From the NCBI RefSeq assembly GCF_023898315.1, contig NC_064615.1, positions 737,287,450 to 737,351,449 of the forward strand: DNA of 64,000 nt, given 5' to 3'. Of this stretch, positions 11,025 to 23,749 are shown in pieces. Both the position numbers and the translations under genes were made by a program. Every line of letters starts with the position of its first letter. The first letter of the stretch is position 1. Origin of the DNA: Schistocerca nitens. Lineage: Eukaryota > Arthropoda > Insecta > Orthoptera > Acrididae. The notes under the pieces were generated by a model. It ran no database searches. It saw only the letters and a list, made by a program, of their open reading frames with translations, and was not told the origin of the DNA.

Positions 11025-12350
11025 CCCCATGAACCATGGACCTTGCCGTTGGTGGGGAGGCTTGCGTGCCTCAGCAATACAGATAGCCGTACCGTAGGTG
11101 CAACCACAACGGAGGGGTATCTGTTGAGGCGCCAGCCAAACGTGTGGTTCCTGAAGAGGGACAGCAGCCTTTTCAGTAGTTGCATGGGCAACAGTCTGGA
11201 AGATTGACTGATCTGACCTTGTAACACTAACCAAAACGGCCTTGCTGTGCTAGTTCAGCTAACGGCTGAAAGCAAGGGAAACTACAGCAGTAATTTTTCC
11301 CGAGGGCTTGCAGCTTTACTGTATGAAATTCTGAAGGTGGCAGGGGTAAAATACGGGGAGCGAAAGACTATTTACAATTTGTACAGGAACTAGATGGCAG
11401 TTATAAGAGTCGAGGGGCATGAAAGGGAAGCAGTGGTTGGGAAGGGAGTGAGACAGGGTTGTAGCCTATCCTCGATGTTATTCAATCTGTGTATTGAGCA
11501 AGCGGTAAAGGAAACAAAAGAAAAATTCGAAGTAGGAATTAAAATCCATGGAGAAGAAATAAAAACTTTGAGGTTCGCTGATGATATAGTAATTCTTTCA
11601 GAGACAGCAAAGGACCTAGAAGAGAAGCTGAACGGAATGGACATTGTCTTGAAAGGAGGATATAAGATGAACATCAACAAAAGCAAAACGAGGATAATGG
11701 AATGTAGTCCAATTAAATCGGGTGATGCTGCGAGAATTAGATTAGGAAATGAGACGCTTAAAGTAGTAAATGAGTTTTGCTATTTGGGGAGCAAAATAAC
11801 TGATGATGGTCGAAGTAGAGAGGATGTAAAATGTAGACTGGCAATGGCAAGGAAAGCGTTTCTGAAGAAGAGAAATTTGTTAACATCGAGTATAGATTTA
11901 AGTGTCAGGAAGTCGTTTGTGAAAGTATTTGTATGGAGTGTAGCCATGTATGGAAGTGAAACGTGGACGATAAATAGTTTAGACAACAAGAGAGTAGAAG
12001 CTTTCGAAATTTGGTGCAGAAGAATGCTGAAGATTAGATGGGTAGATCACATAACTAATGAGGAGGTATTGAATAGAATTGGAGAGAAGAGAAATTTGTG
12101 GCACAACTTGACTAGAAGAAGAGATCGGTTGGTAGGGCATATTCTGAGGCATCAAGGGATCACCAATTTCATATTGGAGGAAAGCGTGGAGGGTAAAAAT
12201 CGTAGAGGAAGAAGAAGAGATGAATACACTAAACAGATTCAGAACGATGTAGGTTGCAGTAGGTACTGTGGTATGAAGAAGCTTACACGGGGTAGATTAG
12301 CATGGAGAGCTGCATCAAACCAGTCTCAGGACTGAAGACCACAACATCGT
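11025..12350 (+). mobile_element. RTE-type non-LTR retrotransposon, internally deleted
   Basis: The left part (about 11028-11320, 'CCATGGACCTTGCCGTTGGT' onward) looks like the 5' untranslated leader of this family; a diverged relative of it opens the second copy near 18360. It is joined directly to the C-terminal half of the reverse transcriptase, so the endonuclease and the first RT boxes (roughly 2 kb) are missing. The element ends with 'CAGTCTCAGGACTGAAGACC' near 12340, which is the family-type 3' end (the second copy ends 'CTTCAGACTGACTACAAC'). Such a derivative cannot supply its own protein. Confidence 0.85.
11394..12335 (+). pseudogene. RTE-type reverse transcriptase, C-terminal part (open, 313 codons)
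   Basis: The frame is uninterrupted. It contains RT box 'GVRQGCSLSSMLFNL' (residues ~19-33) and the catalytic 'LRFADDIVILSE' (~58-69), then 'MNINKSKTRIM', the thumb block 'VNEFCYLGSKITDDGRS' (~124-140) and the 'YGSETWTIN' and 'WCRRMLKIRWVDHITNEEVL' blocks (~186-220). These are characteristic of arthropod RTE-group elements. The protein starts inside the RT domain: fingers boxes 0-3 and the AP endonuclease are absent. The Met at the start is therefore internal and not a true initiator. It is well preserved for a dead fragment, so the deletion and insertion are probably fairly young. Confidence 0.85.
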
Positions 12351-13394
12351 CACTCACGCAGCTCAGGCGCTTGCCTCGTTTCAGTTGCCGTACATCTTCA
12401 CCTTTAGTGCGAGGGCACGTGACGAGTGTAAGTCTTACAACAATTCACATTCACTGTATCACATTCCTTGTCTTCTGTAAGTCAATAATCTCATCGTTCC
12501 TTTGCAAACTGATCGGATGTATACCACCTAGGCTCCTTTTCACAACGACAAGTTCATCCCTTTCACAACCTATGCACAAAACACACGTAACTTCGTCAAT
12601 CCTTTCCGTGTTTATAAACGTTTCATGAACTTACAATCAGAAATGAAAAACTTTTACACCAAGGCAATTCCCAATTCCGTATCAATCACCGCAAGTGATT
12701 AGAATATTATCACGAAGAAGAAATCGGACCACCACAACAGTGCCAAACGATTACTTCAAAAGTCACACCTTGTAAAACAGCATACTTCTGTAAAAACAAA
12801 ACCGTGAGCACTAAAACAAAATCGTGCCTTGTATGAAAGCTTTTGTAAAATTTTCACCAGCACATGCGTGCACAGGAATAACACACTCGAAGTCCTCTTA
12901 GTGCAATTCGTGCTTCCTTCAGAACAACAGTTTTCATCAACACAACACTTGGAGTTAAATTTCTTGGGTATGAAAGCGTTTATGTTATCAGACAAAACTT
13001 AACACGCATCTGCTACTAATTCATACACCACGACACATAATACACTACTTTCATATGCAGATATTCACAACAAAAATTTTTCGGTTATGTTGCAGCCAAC
13101 AAACGACATTTTGCGCAAGTTATAACATGCCACAACAATGTCACACTAGCTAGAGATACCTAGCTGCGAGATAGAGGTCTAGTGTCAAGCGAGAGAACGT
13201 CATGATGAAAAAGCACTGTGTGCGACCCTTGCTGAATAGTTTCTCGAGTTTTTATTATAGCTTTTAATCACAAGGACATTAACAAGTATAAAGTATACGG
13301 AATAGTAACTCTTTCTGACTCGTTTTTTCACCTAAAGTATCAAAACAAAAAAAAATAACGCATAAATGAAGCCATTCGGACGCTTGGTCAGTGA
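12351..13394. other. No gene recognised
   Basis: No homology seen. Contains a low-complexity A-run at about 13348. Confidence 0.4.
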
Positions 13395-13520
13395 CTATTG
13401 TTAAAACTCGAATTTTGATGATGGCACATTTTCCCCAACGTGGATTTTTGGAGACTTCTGAAATTTTTAACTAGGCTTAATCCTGAGCGTTTCTGCCAAT
13501 TTTCAGCTTGTTTTTAAAAA
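13395..13520 (-). repeat. Right arm of the diverged inverted repeat (partner 9978-10100)
   Basis: On the minus strand it reads 'AAAAACAAGCTG', 'TTGGCAGAAACG', 'CAGAAGTCTCCAAAAA' and 'GTTGGGGAAAAT', matching the left arm in order with similar spacing. Confidence 0.55.
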
Positions 13521-13960
13521 TGTCTCGGTTAGGGCGAATTTTTTGTGTAATTGTACTGGACTTATGTGTATGGCTTCTTGTTGTAACGCTGACTTTGATT
13601 TTACGAGCTGCCCAGATAAGCAGATCTTGTTGCACTAACTACGTACAGTCTTCCACAGTTTTTGATACCTCCTACTGTGTTAGCGTCATTTTGTAATTTA
13701 ATTTGAATTGTATAGAACTTTTCTCTCTGTTAATCTCATTGTGATTTACGTCAATCATTAGTGCAAATAAATAACAGTTTATCGCAGTCTTCTCTTTCCG
13801 TAGAGTTCATGATCCTTTAACTAGTCCTACAACTTTTCCTGATAAGATGACCCCTTAAAAAGCAAATATACCCTGTTCTAGTCCCAAATGGTTCGTTCCA
13901 CTGTGACAGTGTTGGCTTTGTGCACAGTGGCCTACTAAAATGATAAGTTACTTACTATTT

Positions 13961-14113
13961 TGTCAAAGTAACGAGCATTGCACCCACTTTTCTTATATCA
14001 TTACGACTTAGCTTCTCCTGATATTCAGTGTCAAAGCAATGAGCATTGCAATTGCTCATCTTGCATCAGTAAACTGTGCTCTTAAGTGTTGTGTGGAAGC
14101 AACGAGCGTTGCA
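13961..14113 (+). repeat. Three spaced copies of a ~20-bp motif
   Basis: 'CAAAG(T/C)AA(C/T)GAGCATTGCA' occurs at 13964 and 14032, and a variant, 'GGAAGCAACGAGCGTTGCA', at 14095. Spacing is 68 and 63 bases. The intervening sequence is less similar. Confidence 0.6.
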
Positions 14114-14560
14114 CACAGCTTGAATCACTGATACACAGTCAAAAACGGTTGATGGCAACCCTCCCAGGATCTTTGGAGTCAACTCGTACGCGTTTCCTGT
14201 AGTCAATACGGCATAGTGAAACACCTGTTGGAGTACAAAACGTTTCAGAGAACATTTTTCCTCATTTTGCATAGATGTATAGTTGAATTAGCAGCTGCAG
14301 CATAGGATTTCATGATAAATACTGACCTTTTGTTCTGTATTGATGTTTTGTATGTGCTCGTATTTTGAGGAATTTCGTTAAAATATTGTGCGACATGTGA
14401 AGTTTTTCTTGTATTCTATGTGAAGTTTTCATATTTGTGTGTGAAAGTGTTCTTGTGTGTAGGCTTCGTTGTTGATATTAAATTTTGTGAGTAGCTTTCA
14501 GTTTTAACTCGAGTGTGGTCCCAAGAGGCAAGGAAAATTACTAGATGAGAAGATTCCATA
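14114..14560. other. No gene recognised
   Basis: No homology noticed. Confidence 0.35.
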
Positions 14561-14569
14561 GACTAAGGA

Positions 14570-15900
14570 GATCTCATGTCAGAAGTTTCTGAGAGGGAGG
14601 CGTCAGCAGTTGTTGCATTACCTGGAACAAAGAAAACTTTTAAAACAAGTCGACGGAGAGAAACTAGCGTGCTTTGTGAAACGGAGTCGGCAATAGCACA
14701 GTAAAGTTCTAACTCTGGAAACATGGGGGATGTTCCACTGCAGGTAAAACAGATGATAGAAAAGCAGAGGAAGACGGAAGACAGGAAAGAAGTCACGGAT
14801 AGAGATATAAAAGACAAAGAAAGATACGAGGAGAATCGGTAGACGAAAAAGTGGTTGAGGTCTCTAAGACAGTCGAAAGCAAAGTGACCGGGCTGGCCCA
14901 GGCTGTAGATGGCAAATGTCTCTCTTTCTCAGAGAGTATAGACTCTGCAGAAAAGTATAGAACCTATCACAGATCCAATGCGACTCTCCAATGCCTGTCA
15001 TAAACAAGGTCTTGAGAACCTGAGAAAAGCGAAGGAGCAGCCGCGAATTACGGGGCCATTACTGCCCCTAGCAGAGTAGGCTAATAGGTAATAATGAGCG
15101 GCATACTTGTGATAATTAAATGTCTACTGAAGCGCTGTCAGCAACGCAAAACAGGGTCATTGGAGGTAAATGCGTCGGTCATCGTGGTCTGTGCCCATCA
15201 ACATATAGGACTTTTGAAGACAAACACTTCTTTTCCTTTATGAAATTTCTAACCTACACTGCAAGCAGAGACCTCTATATTTAAGCTTGGATACTTCAGT
15301 TTAAGGGCAGTCTGCCTAAGTCCAGGCCAATTAAAAGAAAGCTAGATATTATGAACGAAGAGGTTATTGTTAAAGTTCGGCCAGTCGTCAATCACTGCAC
15401 AACCTTTGTCGAATTCGAACGCGATATCACGGAATTTTAGTGGTAAACTGCCGAACAAAACAGAGTATAACTATCGGGAACATGCTTCCAGTCTTAACTT
15501 CAGTATCTTCAGGAAATTTTAAAACGGAGTCAGCGTCTCGACCTTTCGAACAGTAATGGCAACATGCTTCATCTCTTCATTAATACCATGCCAACTGAAC
15601 ACTAAAGATCTCCCCTCTGTGATGAGAAGAGCGACCTAGAGGCATTTAAACTAGTTGTAACAGATCGGAATTAGTACATACGAGAGGACAAGAGAATGAG
15701 CTCTGCGTTGGAGTAAAATTTGTACGGCAACTGCTGAGACAATAAATGACGCATGGCAATGTTACAGAAAATGGCAATAGAGGCGGCCTCAAAACTAAAG
15801 AAACAGCTGGCGCAAGCAGAGACCTAGACACTATGAGGAAAGACCACGTTCAGGAGACGTCATTTAAGGTCCATGAGGGAGCGGTAGAATGAAAGGCTGG
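14570..15900 (+). pseudogene. Possible heavily decayed coding relic, gag-like composition
   Basis: Readable stretches follow one another on the plus strand, broken by stops: 'MSEVSEREASAVVALPGTKK' (from about 14576), then 'MGDVPLQVKQMIEKQRK' and a Lys/Glu/Arg-rich coiled-coil-like stretch ('DRKEVTDRDIKDKERYEENR'), then 'FLTYTASRDLY', 'IMNEEVIVKV' and 'NTMPTEH' to about 15600, and 'SDLEAFKLVVTDRN' near 15640. Charged, helix-rich sequence without domain motifs would suit a retroelement capsid or a coiled-coil protein. I cannot name a family. This is pattern-based inference with low certainty. Confidence 0.3.
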
Positions 15901-16500
15901 AAATTATTGAGCTGTAAAATTCTGACCCTGATTGAAATTATCAAGTATGACTATGTAATGAGACGAAAAGCACTTCTCAAACTTAAACGTTTTTGTACAG
16001 TAGTGTTACCTTAGGCTTTTTTTCCTTTGTGTAATTGGTACTCCTTACCTAGAAGTTTCATTAGTGATTATCACTGAGTTTATTTTCTGTAATTTGTGAA
16101 AATATTCGTTTTCATGTGGGTACGATGTTGTGTGCATATGAATGTGTTTATAGTTACAAATGACTAAATATGTAGATTGTCAGATAGACGGACCTCTAAA
16201 GGTTGCTTTTATTTTCAAATATGTGTGTCTGCTGGTCGTAAAATCGCATGGCACAACAATTCTTTATTCCAGAAGCGTAAAGTCTGTTTCGCAGACATTT
16301 TAAACTGAAGCGCTGTCACCATAATTGGGAACTGTTGGTGAATTTTGACATCACTCTTATAATTTTCTTTCAGAAGTAAGACGTAGACTAGACAACGAAG
16401 TACGGTATCGTTTCTCTGCAATTGGTTTCCTTATCGTGCCTCAATTGATTTTTTTTCTTTGCTCTGAGTCCAAATTTGTATGACAATAAGTTTTTTGGTG
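15901..16500. other. No gene recognised
   Basis: AT-rich, no homology seen. Confidence 0.4.
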
Positions 16501-16507
16501 AGATAGT

Positions 16508-16591
16508 GAATTATTCTTTGCGGGAGACCAATAGTTTCTGGCCGTTAGTGAATTATTCTTTGCGAGAGACCAATAGTTTCTGGCTCCTGTC
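16508..16591 (+). repeat. Tandem duplication, 42-bp unit x2
   Basis: 'TAGTGAATTATTCTTTGCG' followed by 'GAGACCAATAGTTTCTGGC' occurs twice in tandem with one substitution. Confidence 0.9.
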
Positions 16592-18044
16592 GTAGTGCTT
16601 TGAAGAGCGCAGCAATTATAGTGTGTCGCAAAAGGTGATTTTTGTATGTGGTGCGAAGAGGATTAGTGGATTTCTAGTTCTGCGTGGCCATGAGACACCT
16701 ACAGATATTACTATGAGCTTTTCGGTCTACCGGCAGCTGCCAAGGATGCCCTGCAGTACTTACATGATAGATTTCAGGATTTTTTGGACTTGAGCATTGA
16801 GAGATCATTGAGCGACCTCGACGATAATGGTTTTTTTCCATTCTGTGTTTCTTTAGTATTTTCATCTGTCTGTGGACCACAAATGTTGTTGATGTGAATT
16901 TAGGGCACCTTTTCAGAACTCTATGCATAACACACCTCGCTCTTATCGTATGAAAAGACCTATAGTTTAACAGCAATGATAATTTGTTAAACTAAAAAAC
17001 TTTACGGAGCAACAGGATGTTGAGAGTTTTCCGAGTGACTTTTTCAGTCAGTGTTCAAAACTAACTATGGCGCAGTTTCCGTGCCTTGGTTTGCATTAAA
17101 ATTTGTTCTAATTAACAGAGCTAAAATCTTTCATAGAATTCTTCAAGGCTTCGCCTTCTCATTCCTGAAAAAGATTAGCGACAGGCGTATAATGTGTTGT
17201 GTTGAGGTTGTATGAAGTGGCCGTACTCTGCTCATTGAAGTTTAGATTGCTTCGGAGGTAGCTGAGATGCCAGGAAGTGTAAAAGCTGAGTCAGGTGACA
17301 GTTAGGGGTGGGGTTCCGTCGACGTTCACAAGGGATTACCGGGCTCAGGGGTCACCACTTCCTGGAGTACCAGGGTGGGCCGCACGCATCTCTTCACACA
17401 GTGTCCAGCCCGACAATCTCAGTGTGTCGACGGGCGCCGATGTGGGCTATCTCGTAGCCACTCGGATGGCAATCCATTGATGACCGGAAGAGTTACTAAG
17501 TGTGACACTTTAAATATTTCCAGTTTAAATGTACACACCGAAGATAAAAAGAGATTTACGTTTTTGTAAACAGACGCATGGATGTACTCAGTTTCATTTT
17601 AATTTAGATAACCACAAGAAATGTTCACACACACACACATACACACGAGCGCCCGCGCTTTTTTACACAAAAACGCGAAAGTCGCCACTATTTAACTGCG
17701 TAACCCACCACCTACCACTAGATTCATTTTCAGTACTTCATTCAGTTCAAGTCCTTGTTTTCAGTGAAATTAATAAGTCTAATTTTCATATACTCTGGAA
17801 CAACTGTAGAAATAATCTTAATATCCTGATGTGGGAAAACTTTTTTTCTTCATTCTGTTCAAGAAAAGCAGAAAGTAGGCTAAATTATGTTGAAGGTTTT
17901 TGATGTTGTACACACAAGAATTTTACTTTATGTGAGATTAACTTTTTACAGAAAGAACAGACACTGTTGATGATCCAGAGTTGTACGAAACACTTCGAAA
18001 TTTATTCACTCACTGCGAATTCCTTTGACATCAGCTGTGTTAGT
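16592..18044. other. No gene recognised
   Basis: No gene or repeat family recognised. A GC-rich patch at about 17290-17480 and a short (CA)n at about 17632-17650 stand out from AT-rich surroundings. Confidence 0.4.
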
Positions 18045-18175
18045 TATTGCTCTACTACCCAGCCCGGACCTGGGCTCGAACCTTGGTTTCCCGCTTATTG
18101 CGAGTGATCGCCTTAAGCATTTCAGCAATCCACACGTGCTCCCCGAACAACTCAGACTTCCATATGGCACTAAAT
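18045..18175 (-). mobile_element. tRNA-derived SINE head, family C (fragment)
   Basis: On the minus strand it reads 'GGATTGCTGAAATGCTTAAGG' (A-box-like region), 'GCAATAAGCGGGAAA' and B box 'GGTTCGAGCCC', which is the layout of a tRNA gene without a true tRNA fold. The body differs from SINE families A and B. No duplication identified. Confidence 0.6.
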
Positions 18176-18339
18176 TCATCACCAAATCCTCGCAACATTA
18201 CTTGGATACGAGCAAAGACGAGTGAGACAATGAGGAATTGTGTGAAGGGGTGTTCTTATTACAAAACGATCGGCAGAGCCTCCGCCAATGTTGCCGCTTC
18301 CTCGGACGGTCGGAAGATTCACGGCTAAAATAGTGGTGG

Positions 18340-19725
18340 TTGGAAGCACCATATCGACGCACGGATGGAAAAGACCACGGTTGGGAAACCCATGATATCG
18401 GTAAGCGTACTGTAGGTACAACCGCAACTGAATGGTATACGTGGAGAGGCCAGACAAAAGCGTGTTTCCTGAGGATGAGCTACAGCCTGTTCAGTACTTG
18501 CAGAAGCAACAGACGGGATGAATGACTCATCTGGATTTGTAATGTTAGTCAACGTGGTCTTGCTGTGCTAGTAGTCTGAAAACTAAGGGAAACTGGAAAC
18601 GTTATTGTTTTCCTGTGGACGTGCTGTTCTACTGTATGGCTTAATGATGATGGCATCCTGTTGGATAAAATATTGCGGAAGTAAAATAGTCCCGCATTCG
18701 CATCTCCGGGTAGGACTACTGGCTTTCTACGGACCAGAGTGTGAACTGTTAGATCCATAAATCGGGTAGGTGAGTTAGAGACTTTAAAAAGGGGAGAGGA
18801 TAGACTAAAGTTAGATGTAGTGGGAATTAGTGAAGTGCAGTGGCACGACCAACAGGACTTCTGGTCAGGTCAGTACAGCTTTTTAGACAATTTTTTGAAG
18901 TTAACGCGAAAAATAAAGGGAGTGAAAGATTATTTACGACTTGTATAGAAAACGGAATGTTGTTGTAAGAGTCGAAGGACATGGGAGGGAAGTAGTAGTT
19001 GAGGGGCAAGAGAGATAGGGTTGTGCCCTATCAACAATGTTATTCTTAAGTTGTGAAGGAAAGCAAGGAGAAATTTGGGAGGTTATTAAAGCTCAGGGAG
19101 AAGAAATAAAAACATTGCGGTTTGACGATAACATTGTAATTCTGACAGAGACATCAGGGGACTTGAAATGAATAGCATCTTGAACAGAGATTATAAAATG
19201 AACACCAATAAAAGTAAAACAAGGATAATGAAATGCAGTCGATTTAAGCCAAGTGATGCTGAAGGTATTATACTAGGAAACGAGACACTAAAAGTGTGGA
19301 TGAGTTTTACTCTTTGGGCAGCAAAATAACTAATGATGGTAGAAGTAGATAGGATATGAAACGCAGTTTTGTATGGACGACAGGTGGTCATGAGAAGAAG
19401 AGAAATGTGGTACTACAGAAAAATGTTGAAGATTAGATAGGTAGATCAAATAACAAATGAAGACGTACTGAAACGAATTAGGAAAAGTGATTAAAAGAGG
19501 GGATCAGTTTATAGGACACATCGTGAAGCATCAAGGAATTGTCAGTTTGGTAATGGAAGGAAATGTGGAAGGTAAAAACTGTTTGAGGAAGACAAAGATT
19601 TTTATACAGTAAGCGGGCTCAAATAAATATAAGTTGCGGTAGTTATGAATTGATAAACAGGCTTGCATTGAGCAGACTTACGTGAAGATCTCCATCAAAC
19701 CATCCTTCAGACTGACTACAACATT
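18340..19725 (+). pseudogene. Second, older RTE-type non-LTR copy
   Basis: The order matches the copy at 11025: leader-like sequence ('GTAGGTACAACCGCAACTG' near 18412), then the start of the AP endonuclease ('LDVVGISEVQWHDQQDF' near 18807-18860, the family's G-I-S-E box), then a deletion into the RT ('VRVEGHGREVVVEG' near 18965, 'TLRFDDNIVILTETS' near 19110-19150, where the FADD box is degraded), and the 3' end 'CTTCAGACTGACTACAAC' near 19718. Many stops and frameshifts. It is clearly older than the first copy, and its internal deletions have different end points. Confidence 0.75.
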
Positions 19726-22700
19726 ATTCTTTGCTTTTAGTCTACTATTATTTTGAAATATACTCTTTGCTTTGTTTGTTGGGCATCGAATTTTCTTGCT
19801 TGATTCTACCTTCCACTATATTACTCTTATGCTTTCGCCAACAATCCTATCTTTTCTCCTATTCACGAAAATTTTTTACATTTGCCAATGGTGCCCCTTT
19901 CAAGACTATGTATGCTACTACACCTGTTCTATTCGCGACCTAAGGGTTGCTTTTGATTTCGTTTAGATCGACATTTTATTTATTTTTCAATATTGTTTCT
20001 ATCTTAACTGTCATGTCTTTATTTTTTTTCTTCGCTTTCTGCCAAAACCACCGTTTCATTTACGAATCTGTCCATTCTCTCTTTGGTTGTGATTGTTCAC
20101 CTTTGCTTCCTCCTATCATTCTTTGATTTGATCTAATAATTTTTGTACATAAACATTGATTATTATTCGCAATAACGTGACTGTCTGCCTTACACCTCCT
20201 TTATTCTCACTGGTGGTCCATGCTGTCCAAATCATGCTGCAGCCACCTCTTCGTCATACAAAAGCCAGTTGATTCTCCTGTAGTATTTCAGCCTCATTTC
20301 TCGCAATTTGTTGGATTGCCAGTCCCATTACACGGTATTAAATTTTTTCTCAAGGTCGACAAAGACATTTGATCCACGTTTCTGAGAGTACCATAAATAC
20401 ATACAATGTTTATCGTAGTAATCTCCATCTTCTAGGGTCGAACTGATCTTCACTTAGTGACACATCTTTATTTTCTATCTTTAATAACATTATTGTTGTC
20501 TGGATATTTTTATGTATGGCACAGTTAGCTTATTGTACGACTTTTATCTAAAACTACTAAACGTCCGTTTAAAATCTACAGTTTGCCTGTCAGTTTAGTA
20601 TCTCATATTATCTTGCATTGCTCATTGCGTATTTCACATTGAGCTGCATTCGGAAGTTACGTTTCGGTAGTCCCTGATGTTTCATAGTACTTCAGTTTCT
20701 TTGAGGCTTTGTCAACTTCTTCCCACCATCAGCATCTTTCCTGCTCATCATCAAGTACTTTACCTGCATTCAGATTTTCATTTCCAACTTATGTATTTTG
20801 CAATCTACTGTGTCTACATTTTGAAAATGTGTCTAACTATATTGGAGAATGTGTCCATTTTAGCTTGCAGATGTTTTCCCACTGCCTTATTTTTTAACTT
20901 GTTCCTTTTTTAAGTTTGTTAATCACTCAGAAGTTATTCCTCTTTCTCTAACAATGTTTCTTAATTACTCCTTTTACTGCTGTCTTCGCCCTGTTCTTTT
21001 CCCTTCCTATCTCTCTTCAGTGTTCTGATTTCTGTTCGTCTTCGTATGTTGCAAGTATTTACTTAATAATTGACTTTCCTAAATTCTGTTTTACTTTAGT
21101 TTCTGTTTTATGATTTTAAAATACCAGGTGAAATTCTCTGAGAACGAAGTGTTGATCATGATCATTAATCCATCTGGTATAACTTCTGCTATCTTTAACG
21201 TGATTCCGCATTTTTGTTTCAGTGCTATACAATTGATCTGGAATTTCCGTCGTTCATTCCGTACAATTTCTTCGTAGGTAGGATTCAGACCAGTTGCTGA
21301 TTATTGTTAGATGATTTTCCTCTCGCAGTCCCACTATGCACACCAAATGGGCCACTAGTTGCGTCGTCTGTTGACTTTCTAACAATGGCAGTCTACTGTA
21401 CGAATAAGATTGTCCTCCCCTCAATCCCTGCTATAAATGCGATTAATTGTCCATAAGTATTTTCTACTTTCCTACCTTCATCGATGAAACTTTTGCCAAA
21501 TGTACTTGCAACATCATAGTATCCTTACATTTTGTTCTCATCAGGCTGTCCATCACACTGCAAATATTCTTTTATGCTAATTCCTTGCTCATTGTTATAC
21601 CTACTCCAGGTCTTTCTTCTATTACTCCAATGCCAATCACTAGGTAATTTCAACTGCAGTACTGCCAACTATAAGGTAAACTTACTTCACTTACTGTTCT
21701 CTTTCCTACACTGATGCACACATTTTAAGTGCCAGTTTTTCTCCTACTTCGTTTTATTTTCTTCGTACAAGATCAATGTCCAACTTTTCCCTCCATGCGA
21801 TAGGACGGTAATGTAGAATGTTTCCTAAGGAACACTTCATCATGGCTATTGATTACTGAGGGTTTTCGATGTGGTAAATTACTTTCCTTTTCCATGTTCT
21901 ATGTTGTTAAGTCGTCGGTAGTTCATCTGTCTTCAGGAATGGTTTCCAATTCAAAGACTAAGACTATCCCAGCTCCACATATTGGAGGTTCTTGGTTATA
22001 CCAGTATCCTCTCCGTCCCCTGAAATTCAGCACACATATTCTCGTCGATGGCTGCCCGTTCTCCAACAAACGAAGGTGTGGCTTGGGATTCCACTCTCAT
22101 TGGCACCCCAAATTATTGCAGAGTGCATTGTTCTCTGTGCTGCTCACAGAGTTGTGCGCAAGAACGAAACAGAGAGACCGTCCATGCTGGTCGACTATCA
22201 CGTGCCTTCTTAGTCTTTGCAAACTTCCACGTATGGCACAGGAGATGCAAAATATTTTCTGAGACAATATACGCAGATACAATCTAGTTGGTTCATACAC
22301 TGATTGACATCATCTCCCATTCTTGTATATTACAGTTATGTTAATATTCCTTCATATTTTCTGTATCTTTTGGCTCTTAAGCGGTCAAACTCGAAAAATG
22401 GGTTTTCACTGAAAAATATGACTTCACTTTTTTGATTTAAACAACACATTCTGTACATGCAATCTACTCATATTTCATAAGTAATACACACATAACATAT
22501 TTGCTATCTTTTATTGTATTTTCTGTTTACTTTTCCTCTTAACTTATATGTAACTGTTCAAATAATTGTGTTTTCTATGGTTATGTCAATAATTGTGTTT
22601 TCTATGGCTATGTCCAATGATATTTACTAATGTTTCCATGGGTGTAATCTTCCTTAGAATGTTCATCATTCAGCACTCTTTCTTCTACCTTGTGTATCTG

Positions 22701-23748
22701 CTCTAGTCTGCCTATCTTTCATGGGCGACCAACAGACAAAACTGTTTTGTTATATACTCGCTGTCTCTTCACATATTTCTGATTTGATTTGCCTTCATTC
22801 TTGGTCCCATATGTGTTTCTACGCGTCATTCTGTCGTTGCCTGCTACTGCTGACTTCCGGACATCCGAACTCATTGTTCTCTGATCGACTGCTTCCGTTT
22901 CTGTACTTCTGCGGCATGTTGCGTCGACTTTGTACCAGCACTGACATCCTTCTCCAATCTGTTGGTTACCCTCAACCCTCGTGACGCCTACCTTGTATGG
23001 AAATCAGATTCTCTTTGTTGCAGGATCCAGAATTTGATATTACCTTCTCCGGGCTGTAATTCGTTGTTTCACTTATACAAGACTTTTCATGGTCCGTTAG
23101 CAGCGATGTATACTGTCAACCTATCTGCCAATCCGTAGCCTCACTCGTGACTGACCCCACCTTCTTGTAATATTCACGCTTCCCCTACTTACGCATTTCC
23201 ACATTCTGATGTTGCGGTTTGGATTTCATAATAATGAGCCGTCTGAGTCATGAGAAGAGGGTTTCTTTGTCTGTCTATTTTTTACTGCTTATGCATTTCA
23301 CAAAGGCAGCGGTGCATGTTGAATACAGGTCGTTTCTAAGAACAGCACGTATTTATTTATAGCCCAAGACCGATAATACTTCATGTAGAAAATTGAATGC
23401 CACCACTACTGATCATTTTAACATAAGCTAACCGTTCTTCTCAAATAATACTAAAAGCTTCGCTAGTTCGTTCATGAGACTGTATCGCCTTTTGTCGAGG
23501 TTAGATCTTTAGGTATCACAATATCACATTCTGCAAAGCCTATATGTATAAAGGCCATCTAATGTAAGTGTCTCTTATTTGTTCCGAGGGTATTTTTTAA
23601 ACATTTTTCATAAGTTTCCTTCTTAGCACTCTCGAATTCTACAGTCTGAGTATCATACCTCAATAGATGTTAAATTCACCGATCCTTTCGGGCATCGTGT
23701 AAAACGTCATGAATACCCAGACGAACGAGATTTTCACTTTTGCACATT
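19726..23748. other. 4-kb T-rich stretch without recognised gene
   Basis: The plus strand is strongly T/C-biased (A/G-rich on the minus strand), as in old retroelement or UTR-like sequence. I recognise no domain on either strand. At 22561-22617 a 28-bp unit ('AATAATTGTGTTTTCTATGG' plus 8) is duplicated in tandem. Short frames such as 21849-22262 show no motif and are probably random. Confidence 0.4.
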
Positions 23749-23749
23749 A

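Noticed and set aside
21849-22262. 137-codon plus-strand open frame in the T-rich stretch
   Set aside because: No motif, no codon bias, no repeat relation; expected by chance at this length.
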